Below, piece after piece: positions 8,820 through 15,617 of a stretch of DNA of 64,000 nucleotides. The stretch spans positions 1 through 64,000 of the forward strand of contig JAKQEA010000157.1 of the NCBI GenBank assembly GCA_029558715.1, in the 5' to 3' direction. Every line of letters begins with the position of its first letter. The first letter of the stretch is position 1. A model generated the notes under the pieces. It had not been told where the DNA came from, did no database searches, and saw only the letters and a program-made list of their open reading frames with translations. The stretch is from Bacteroidota bacterium. Lineage in GTDB: Bacteria; Bacteroidota; Bacteroidia; Chitinophagales; Chitinophagaceae. The position numbers and the translations under genes were made by a program.

Positions 8820-9185
8820 ATGTCAGAAGAATTTAAAAAAGTAGAGTCGCTGGTCGATCAGCTCAAAGCGTATGCAAACACCAGGCTGTCGCAGGTAAAG
8901 TTATCTATGGCCGAGAAGATCTCGAAACTGGCCGCAATGATGATAGCTATGCTGATGGCAGCGCTGGTGTTTTTTTTGTTCCTGGTGCTGCTCAGTATAG
9001 CGGCGGCTATTGCCATCGGGCAGTGGCTGGATAGTTATTGGCTTGGTTTTGTGATCGTGGCAGGTATTGTATTGCTCTTCGGCCTTATATTCTGGCTGGC
9101 CAAAGACCGGCTGCTGCGTATACCCATTATGAATACGATCATAGAAGCCCTGTTTGAACCGGAGGAAGACGATGAAAAAGATTAA
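8820..9185 (+). CDS. Phage holin family (holin superfamily III-like) membrane protein
   Basis: 121 residues with an amphipathic N-terminus, two strong transmembrane helices (about residues 41-70 and 75-100) and an acidic C-terminus. The pattern fits the 'phage holin family' annotated in many non-phage chromosomes downstream of YtxH proteins. There is no other phage gene nearby, so a holin role is doubtful; a structural or stress function is more likely. Its end overlaps the next gene by 14 bases. Confidence 0.7.
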   Translation: MSEEFKKVESLVDQLKAYANTRLSQVKLSMAEKISKLAAMMIAMLMAALVFFLFLVLLSIAAAIAIGQWLDSYWLGFVIVAGIVLLFGLIFWLAKDRLLRIPIMNTIIEALFEPEEDDEKD

Positions 9186-9510
9186 ACATATAAAAGACAT
9201 ACAGCAGGAAAAAATGCGGCTGCGCATACAGCAGCTGGAGCAGGAAAAAGCCCTGCAGCAAAACTGGAATGAGGCTAAAGAAGAGCTACGCCCCGGCACC
9301 CTGCTGCGCAACAAACTGGCAGAGGCCACTCATACAAAACCCGGAGAAAATACACTGTTTACCGGTTTGGTAAGCCTGGGTGCTGGTTATCTTAGCCGCC
9401 GTCTTAGCCAGGCCGCGGGGCAAAAGCTGGAAAGCACCGTGCAGCAGAGCATTGAAAAACTGGCGGCCCGAATGCAAGGGGCATTACGAAAAAAGAGAAA
9501 GAGGAAATAA
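9172..9510 (+). CDS. Small basic protein of unknown function, third gene of the YtxH operon
   Basis: The start is taken at ATG 9172, inside the end of the holin-like gene, because the longer reading from 9154 merely shadows that gene. The 112-residue product has an N-terminal charged helix (HIKDIQQEKMRLRIQQLEQE), a short glycine-containing hydrophobic stretch and a strongly basic tail ending KKRKRK. No family recognised. The last 117 bases (9394-9510) recur in diverged form at 10422-10535 beyond a hicBA pair. Confidence 0.65.
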   Translation: MKKIKHIKDIQQEKMRLRIQQLEQEKALQQNWNEAKEELRPGTLLRNKLAEATHTKPGENTLFTGLVSLGAGYLSRRLSQAAGQKLESTVQQSIEKLAARMQGALRKKRKRK

Positions 9511-9536
9511 AACATTTATAACCATTAAACCGGATT

Positions 9537-9572
9537 GCCCTGTTGTTGTAGTAACAACGACAGGGCTTTTTG
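9537..9572 (+). terminator. Terminator of the YtxH-holin operon
   Basis: GCCCTGTTGTTG and CAACGACAGGGC form a long imperfect stem around a short loop, followed by TTTTTG, 27 bases after the operon's last stop codon. Confidence 0.75.
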
Positions 9573-9687
9573 TTAATAGCCTGTAAGCCCGTAGAATAAG
9601 GGATTGAGCCTGAGTGTATAAATTGTTATCGTAAGCCATGCAGTTTTATGTTCATTAATAATCTGTATTTTGCATATTATTTTTTAT

Positions 9688-10074
9688 ATGAAATCACTTA
9701 ATGCAGAGAGCAGGTTTTCGAATGAGAAAGGGAATATTACAGTTAAAGTACCTGTCTTGTTGTTTAAAGAGGATAATGCCCATATTATTTTCTGCCCTGC
9801 ATTAGACCTTAGCGGGTCTGGCAATACGGAAACGCAGGCAAAAGAGAGTTTTGCCATCGCTGTGAGTGAGTATCTTAATTATACCACACATAAGGGAACT
9901 TTGTGGGTAGATTTAAAAAAGCTGGGCTGGAGCATTAAAAAAAATAAAAAGAAACCGGCTACTCCTCCCACCATGTCTGAACTGCTGGAAAGCAATGACG
10001 AGTTCAGCCGCATTTTTGATAATTATCCGTATAAAAAATTTGATACGGGTGTCAGCCTTCCTGCTTATGCATAA
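9688..10074 (+). CDS. HicB-family antitoxin
   Basis: The start is ATG 9688; an upstream in-frame TTG is less likely. The N-terminal half (about residues 10-70) has the HicB partial RNase H fold pattern: beta strands around VPVLLFKEDNAHIIFCPALD, then the SGSGNTETQAKESF helix. The C-terminal part is Lys-rich and contains no clear HTH, so DNA binding is unclear. The stop overlaps the hicA start (TAATG), giving coupled synthesis of antitoxin then toxin, the reverse of the classical hicA-hicB order. A type II toxin-antitoxin module is inferred from this pairing. Confidence 0.75.
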   Translation: MKSLNAESRFSNEKGNITVKVPVLLFKEDNAHIIFCPALDLSGSGNTETQAKESFAIAVSEYLNYTTHKGTLWVDLKKLGWSIKKNKKKPATPPTMSELLESNDEFSRIFDNYPYKKFDTGVSLPAYA

Positions 10075-10304
10075 TGGGTAAGCTTAAAAATATTTCACTT
10101 AAAATTTTCAGGCGATATCTGCAGCACTGCGGATTGAAACATATCCGCACCAAAGGGGGTCATGAAATATGGAGTGCTCAAAATCTGACCAGGCCGGTAG
10201 TGTTGCAAACCCATGTGGATCCTATACCTGAGTTTATCATCAAAAACAATCTACGTACGATAGGAAAAACAGAAGAACATTTGCTGAAGTTCCTGGGAGA
10301 ATGA
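10074..10304 (+). CDS. HicA-family mRNA interferase toxin
   Basis: 76 residues with the HicA double-stranded-RNA-binding-like fold: a helix (KIFRRYLQHCGLKHIR) followed by TKGGHEIWS, which holds the conserved active-site His. HicA toxins cleave mRNA and are neutralised by HicB. Overlaps the upstream antitoxin stop by one base. The module sits between two copies of the 3' end of another gene, a sign of insertion or recombination. Confidence 0.8.
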   Translation: MGKLKNISLKIFRRYLQHCGLKHIRTKGGHEIWSAQNLTRPVVLQTHVDPIPEFIIKNNLRTIGKTEEHLLKFLGE

Positions 10305-10421
10305 AAACCGAAAAATTGATACCTCTTTTTTTGGCACCATCAAACACAATAGCTTTTTATTATTTTCGGTTATTAACCACTAAGCTTGTATGCCACTCAG
10401 CCGGAACGAAATAAAAACAAA

Positions 10422-10535
10422 AGCCGCCGCCTTAGCATGACTGCCGGGCAAAAGCTGGAAAGCACCGTGCAACAGGGTATTGAAAAACTGGCGGCCCGTA
10501 TGCAAACGGCATTAAAAAAGAAAAGAAAGAAATAG
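10422..10535 (+). pseudogene. Truncated second copy of the 3' end of the 9172-9510 gene
   Basis: These 114 bases match 9394-9510 in the same frame. Both encode SRRLS..AGQKLESTVQQ, then IEKLAARMQ.AL and a Lys/Arg tail, and end with a stop. Many of the differences are at third codon positions or conservative. No start or 5' part is present, so it is a gene remnant. Its divergence suggests it came from a different allele and not from a recent local duplication. Confidence 0.8.
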
Positions 10536-10598
10536 ATTGTCCCGGTAAGAGCTTCCGGTACAGCATAACATAAGTCCTGTTCCTGCGCAGTAAACTAT

Positions 10599-12323
10599 CT
10601 ACTGCTTAAAATAGACCTTCGCAATCTTTCCCTTTTCAATAATATAAATGGCCACGGCATACACCGGTTTTGCCCCGCCGAACCATACTTCTTCATGATC
10701 GATCACCATATTGCCCTGTACTACCCGGTTTTGCAAACGGCAGTACAGTTTAGGTGTTTGGGTAATGAAGACATAATCCTTCCGCATCTGTTCTTTGCCT
10801 TTCGATAATAATTTGGCAGGAAACTCATACAACTCCACCTCATCCGCATAAGGTTCAAGGAAAGCATCGAGGTCATGGGCATTATAAGCATTCAGTTGCT
10901 GTTGCACTAATTGTACAGCCGTGTTGCTCACAACGGAAGAAGGGTTGATGGCGGTACCTTTATTAATCACCCACTCAATGCTTCTCCAGTTAGCAAGGCT
11001 GTCCAATGGGTTTTTATTCAGCAGCAGCATATTGGCTGTTTTACCAGTGGCAATGCTGCCCCATTCTTTTTCCTGTCCCATGGCTTTGGCCCCGTTGATA
11101 GTGGAGGCTTCTAATAACTGCCACATAGTAAGCCCTGCCTTTTGCATGGCCTGCAGTTCGGCGAAATAAGAAGAAGCATGTTGCGTACCCGTATTGCCTG
11201 CATCCGTGCCGGTGGCAATAGTAACGCCGCCATCAACCAGTTTTTTCAGGTTCACCGCCATGATGGAATCCATTGTCGCCTGGTTTTGCTGTTGCGCCGC
11301 CGATTGCAGCGCCCTGATAAAGACACCTGCCTGTGCCGTATCCGGCAGCGGGTAGTCAATGATGGTACCAACCAGTTCAGGGTGGGCCATGTTGAGTTCA
11401 TCCGTGGTAAAATGATAGGTATCGCCCAGCACTTTACCGTAATTGCCCACCACTACCAGGGTGGGGCAGAGCACTGTTTTCTTTTCTTTCAGCAGTTTTA
11501 CAAATGCATCGGGAATTATTTCATCATCCACACTGTGCACCAGGAAGTCAGCACCTGCTTCCACGGCCAGCTGTGCGGTGATGCGTTCGGTGGCATGCAC
11601 GGCCACCCGCAGGTTATTTTTATGCGCTTCATCAATAGCGGCCTGTACCAATGGCAGGTTTTTCCTGGCGCCTTTTTCAATGTCCTTATCTAAAACGATG
11701 TACCAGATTTTGATAAAATCTGTTTTTAATGCCAGTTGGTTTCTTACAGCCTGGCGGGTAACAGAATCATTCAGCATTTCCACAAAAGGAGCATCATTAC
11801 CCAGGTTTTTAAATACAGCAGGTACCCAGGTGGTGAGCAATGGCCCGGTCATCTTTACCAGGGGCGACCATGTTTTGGTGGCAAATGAATCCCGCTGTTG
11901 TAAAAAGCTGTTGCTGCTGCCCACATCAATTACGCTGGTGATGCCTGCGGAGAGATAGCGCCGCAGCAGGTCATCCATATTGTTATGTGTCCATTTTATT
12001 TCCTCACTGTAAGGCCTGATCTTGCGCAGGTCGATCGCATCGGGCCGGGCATAGATGCCGCCGCTCTGGAAAAAATGTACATGGGCATCCGTAAAACCGG
12101 GCACCAGGTACTTGCCTTCTCCTTCCAGTATGGTAGTGCCTTCGGGCAGTTTGTATTGTTTGTTTTTATCAACACTGCTGATTTTTCCATCTGTTACCAG
12201 CACAGTTTGCCCGGAAAGTATTTTCTTTTTCTCTACATCCACCAGGTTGGTGTTTTTGATGAGGAGCTGGGCATTGGTATTAATAATAATGAAAAAAAGC
12301 AGCAGGGATAAAGAAAGGCGCAT
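10599..12323 (-). CDS. Secreted amidohydrolase with a C-terminal SnoaL/NTF2-like domain
   Basis: An N-terminal signal peptide (LSLSLLLFFIIINTNAQ) sends it to the periplasm. The metal-dependent amidohydrolase fold follows: GFTDAHVHFF carries the first HxH metal ligands, HATERITAQ and HSVDDE supply further His residues, and GTDAGN the catalytic Asp (about residues 70-420). The last 110 residues (NAYNAHDLDAFLEPYADEV to the end) look like an NTF2/SnoaL fold. Total 574 residues. The substrate is unknown; relatives include imidazolonepropionase-like and prolidase-like enzymes. Stands alone. Confidence 0.85.
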   Translation of the reverse strand: MRLSLSLLLFFIIINTNAQLLIKNTNLVDVEKKKILSGQTVLVTDGKISSVDKNKQYKLPEGTTILEGEGKYLVPGFTDAHVHFFQSGGIYARPDAIDLRKIRPYSEEIKWTHNNMDDLLRRYLSAGITSVIDVGSSNSFLQQRDSFATKTWSPLVKMTGPLLTTWVPAVFKNLGNDAPFVEMLNDSVTRQAVRNQLALKTDFIKIWYIVLDKDIEKGARKNLPLVQAAIDEAHKNNLRVAVHATERITAQLAVEAGADFLVHSVDDEIIPDAFVKLLKEKKTVLCPTLVVVGNYGKVLGDTYHFTTDELNMAHPELVGTIIDYPLPDTAQAGVFIRALQSAAQQQNQATMDSIMAVNLKKLVDGGVTIATGTDAGNTGTQHASSYFAELQAMQKAGLTMWQLLEASTINGAKAMGQEKEWGSIATGKTANMLLLNKNPLDSLANWRSIEWVINKGTAINPSSVVSNTAVQLVQQQLNAYNAHDLDAFLEPYADEVELYEFPAKLLSKGKEQMRKDYVFITQTPKLYCRLQNRVVQGNMVIDHEEVWFGGAKPVYAVAIYIIEKGKIAKVYFKQ

Positions 12324-12488
12324 GGTGAATTGTTTTGGGGAAGGTACGGATAAGGTAATTAGCTACCTTCTCTGATCTGGCTTTGCTGAAATACACTGGC
12401 ACTAATTAACTAATTAACCAATCAACTATCTTTACCCTAAGGCTGGCTCTGGTGGGCTGGCTTTTTGTATTTTTATAAACAGTCTGTT

Positions 12489-15014
12489 ATGAGCAAAGAA
12501 GCCAAAGCCAGGATCAAAATCAACAAACTGCTTGAAGAAGCAGGGTGGCGATTCTTTGATGATGAAGAAGGCCCGGCTAATATCCTGCTCGAAAATTATG
12601 TGAAGATTACTCAAAATGAAATTGATGCGTGGGGTAATGACTATGAAAAAACGAAAAGCGGTTCTTTAGATTTCTTACTCGTTGACAGTAATAATAAACC
12701 GTTCTGTGTACTTGAAGCAAAGAAAGAGAATATCCACCCTCTTACAGCAAAAGAACAGGCAAGAAAATATGCAAACACTGTCGGTGCACAGTTCATTATT
12801 CTTTCAAATGGCATTGTTCATTATTTATGGGATTTAAAAAAAGGTAACCCCAAACCCATTTATGCTTTTCCTTCTCCAGATGAAATAGGCGCCATTAAAG
12901 AATGGAACCCGGACCGTAATGCATTAGCTACTGAAAAGGTTACCAGCGATTATATTGTTACTGTTCAGATGCCGGATTATGCAGAAAGACCCGGATGGAA
13001 TGGCAGCGTTGAAAACAGTAAAGATTTTATCTGGACAAACGGACTTCGTTTTTTAAGACAGTATCAGCTTAACGCCATTACTGCATTACAGAAAGCCGTT
13101 GCAAAAGGCAAAGACCGTTTTCTTTTCGAAATGGCGACTGGTACAGGCAAGACATTGACATCCGCTGCTATAATCCGCTTATTTCTTCGTACAGAAAATG
13201 CAAGGCGGGTTTTGTTTTTAGTTGACCGACTGGAGCTGGAAGACCAGGCATGGAAAGCATTTACCAATAACCTGAAGCCTGATTACTCAACATTCATATT
13301 TAAAGAACATAAAAGCGATTGGAGAAAGGCGGATGTAGTGGTTACAACTATTCAATCGCTGATGTTCAACAATAAGTATCGTTATGATTTTACACCAACA
13401 GATTTTGACCTGATTATTTCTGATGAGTCACATCGTTCTATTTCCGGCAATGCAAGAGCCGTGTTTGAATATTTTCATGGATATAAATTAGGATTGACGG
13501 CAACGCCTAAAGATTATCTGAAGAACGTGGACATCAATAATGTGAGAGAGAACGACCCGAGAGAAATTGAACGCCGGATGTTAAGGGATACTTATAACAC
13601 CTTTGGCTGCGAAGGCGGCGAACCAACATTCCGCTATTCATTATTAGATGGTGTAAAAGATGGTTTCCTGATTAATCCAAGAGTATTGGATGCAAGAACA
13701 GAAATAACCACACAGTTACTTTCGGATGAGGGCTATTCGGTAGCCATTCCAACCGAAGAAGGAGAAGAAACCGAAACATTTATCTCAAGAGATTTTGAAA
13801 AGAAATTTTTTTCAAACAAAACAAACCGTGTTTTTTGTCAGACATTTTTGGAGAATGCATTAAAAGACCCCATCACCAACGAAACCGGTAAGACAATTGT
13901 GTTTGCCGTAAGTCAGAACCATGCAAGAAAACTGACGGAGATATTAAATGAATTTGCCGACCAACTCTATCCGGGTAAATACAATTCTGATTTTGCTGTA
14001 CAGGTTACTTCACAGGTGGGTGATGCGCAGCAAATGACCATCAACTTTACCAATAACAACCTGAACGGAAAAACAACATGGCTGGAAGGTTATAAATCCA
14101 GCAAGACAAGGGTGTGTGTAACCGTTGGGATGATGACAACCGGTTATGATTGTCCCGACCTGCTCAATCTCTGTATGATGCGGCCCATCTTCAGCCCGGC
14201 AGATTTTGTGCAGATAAAAGGCAGGGGTACAAGAAAAAATACATTTGAATACAAACATAAAAATGAACTGGGCGAAGAAGAAACAATCCAGCATGAGAAG
14301 AATGTTTTCAAGCTGTTTGACTTTTTTGCCAACTGCGAATACTTCGAAGAAAAATTTGATTACGACGAAGTGTTGAAACTGCCGAAACCAAAAGAAGGAA
14401 CAGGCACTGGTGGAGGCGGCGTAAACATCGACAAATATGATAGTTCTTTTCATGACAGGCTTTCTGTTATGAACGAAGAACAAATCGGGTTAGAAGGAAT
14501 GAAGATTGACCGGATGCTGTTTTCAAAATTTGAAGACCGCATCAAGATGGATGATATTATTAAAAAACATGTGGAGCTGGGCAATTGGGAGCATGTGATA
14601 AGTCATATACAACACGAAATATTTGATAAGCCTGAAGAATATTTTAACCTGGAGAAATTGCGCAAAGCAGCGCAGATAGACCGCAAGGTTTCTATCCGTG
14701 AAGTAGTGGAAAAAATATTCGGCATCATTCCGAAGTTCAAATCAAAAGATGAAATGCTGGAAGAAGAGTTTGACAAATTCATTTCCATTTATCCGCCTGA
14801 AGAAGATGTAAACCTGCGGGCTTTAAAGTATTTCTTCAAAGCCTATATTGTTGACCAGGACATCCGCAAGATTATTGAAGCAAAAGATTTTCATGCCTTG
14901 CAGACAAATCCAACACTAACCATTGCACAGTTTAAAGAAGTAACACCCAAATACCGGGAGGTAATTCCGGGATACATTAAAGACTATATACGTTTAGATC
15001 AGTTTGCAGCATAA
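12489..15014 (+). CDS. hsdR: Type I restriction enzyme, restriction/translocation subunit HsdR
   Basis: The start is ATG 12489 (MSKEAKARIK). The N-terminal nuclease domain shows the PD-(D/E)xK pattern, D61 with E76-A-K78. A superfamily 2 helicase follows: Walker A ATGTGKT, the DEAH-like ISDESHRS, and later QIKGRGTR. 841 residues matches EcoEI-type HsdR. It cuts unmodified DNA after ATP-driven translocation, with HsdM and HsdS. Its TAA overlaps the next ATG (TAATG), coupling it to an inserted transposase-like gene. Confidence 0.93.
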   Translation: MSKEAKARIKINKLLEEAGWRFFDDEEGPANILLENYVKITQNEIDAWGNDYEKTKSGSLDFLLVDSNNKPFCVLEAKKENIHPLTAKEQARKYANTVGAQFIILSNGIVHYLWDLKKGNPKPIYAFPSPDEIGAIKEWNPDRNALATEKVTSDYIVTVQMPDYAERPGWNGSVENSKDFIWTNGLRFLRQYQLNAITALQKAVAKGKDRFLFEMATGTGKTLTSAAIIRLFLRTENARRVLFLVDRLELEDQAWKAFTNNLKPDYSTFIFKEHKSDWRKADVVVTTIQSLMFNNKYRYDFTPTDFDLIISDESHRSISGNARAVFEYFHGYKLGLTATPKDYLKNVDINNVRENDPREIERRMLRDTYNTFGCEGGEPTFRYSLLDGVKDGFLINPRVLDARTEITTQLLSDEGYSVAIPTEEGEETETFISRDFEKKFFSNKTNRVFCQTFLENALKDPITNETGKTIVFAVSQNHARKLTEILNEFADQLYPGKYNSDFAVQVTSQVGDAQQMTINFTNNNLNGKTTWLEGYKSSKTRVCVTVGMMTTGYDCPDLLNLCMMRPIFSPADFVQIKGRGTRKNTFEYKHKNELGEEETIQHEKNVFKLFDFFANCEYFEEKFDYDEVLKLPKPKEGTGTGGGGVNIDKYDSSFHDRLSVMNEEQIGLEGMKIDRMLFSKFEDRIKMDDIIKKHVELGNWEHVISHIQHEIFDKPEEYFNLEKLRKAAQIDRKVSIREVVEKIFGIIPKFKSKDEMLEEEFDKFISIYPPEEDVNLRALKYFFKAYIVDQDIRKIIEAKDFHALQTNPTLTIAQFKEVTPKYREVIPGYIKDYIRLDQFAA

Positions 15015-15577
15015 TGGCAGAAAAATATCAAAATAAATACCGCATACCATCTGCCCGGTTGCCCGGTTGGGATTACGGACAGAACGCCGCTTATTTTGTT
15101 ACCATTTGCACAAAAAACAGGGAATGTTTTTTTGGTGAAATCGTGGATACACAAATGCAATTATCCGCCATCGGCAAAATTGCTGAAACAGAATGGTTAA
15201 AAACGCCGGGAATACGGCCGGATATGAAATTGGAATTGGGTGAATTTGTTGTAATGCCGAATCATTTGCATGGAATTATTATAATTGGCGAAAACGAATT
15301 TAATACGCAACGTGATGACGATGAACGTAGAGACGCAATGCATTGCGTCTCTACAGAAACCACCAATACATTCGGCCCGCAACCAAAAAACCTGGCATCC
15401 ATTATACGGGGGTACAAATCCGCCGTAAAAAAATATGCCAGCATGAACAGCATTAATTTCGCCTGGCAACCCCGTTTTCATGACCATATTATCCGGGACA
15501 ACCAATCATATCAGAACATTTCAAATTATATCATCAACAATCCGGTAAATTGGAAAACCGACGAATGGAACAGGTAA
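15014..15577 (+). CDS. REP-associated tyrosine transposase (RAYT, Y1/IS200-like)
   Basis: The IS200/Y1 fold is marked by FVTICTKNRECFFG, the HUH motif in MPNHLHGI (H84, H86) and the C-terminal YIINNP with the probable nucleophile Tyr172. RAYT proteins mobilise or maintain REP palindromes. Two such palindromes are here: a 28-bp one inside the gene (15327-15354, coding residues 105-114 in frame) and a 20-bp one directly after its stop (15578-15597). The gene sits between hsdR and hsdM with TAATG coupling, so it has been captured in the RM operon. It appears intact. Confidence 0.88.
   Translation: MAEKYQNKYRIPSARLPGWDYGQNAAYFVTICTKNRECFFGEIVDTQMQLSAIGKIAETEWLKTPGIRPDMKLELGEFVVMPNHLHGIIIIGENEFNTQRDDDERRDAMHCVSTETTNTFGPQPKNLASIIRGYKSAVKKYASMNSINFAWQPRFHDHIIRDNQSYQNISNYIINNPVNWKTDEWNR
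15327..15354. repeat. 28-bp perfect REP-like palindrome inside the RAYT gene
   Basis: GTAGAGACGCAATG is followed immediately by its exact reverse complement. It shares the AGACGCAA core with the palindrome after the gene. The insertion keeps the reading frame, coding an Arg-Arg-Asp-Ala-Met-His-Cys stretch between the conserved regions of the transposase. Confidence 0.9.
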
Positions 15578-15597
15578 AGACGCAAAATTTTGCGTCT
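15578..15597. repeat. 20-bp REP-like palindrome between the RAYT gene and hsdM-hsdS
   Basis: AGACGCAAAATTTTGCGTCT begins one base after the RAYT stop codon. It has the same core as the palindrome inside the gene and is expected to be a substrate of the transposase. It may also weaken transcription into hsdM. Confidence 0.85.
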
Positions 15598-15617
15598 CTG
15601 CGTAAACGAAATAAATC

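Noticed and set aside
14010-14483. Antisense ORF of 157 codons in hsdR
   Set aside because: Codon composition of the sense strand explains it; no recognisable protein.
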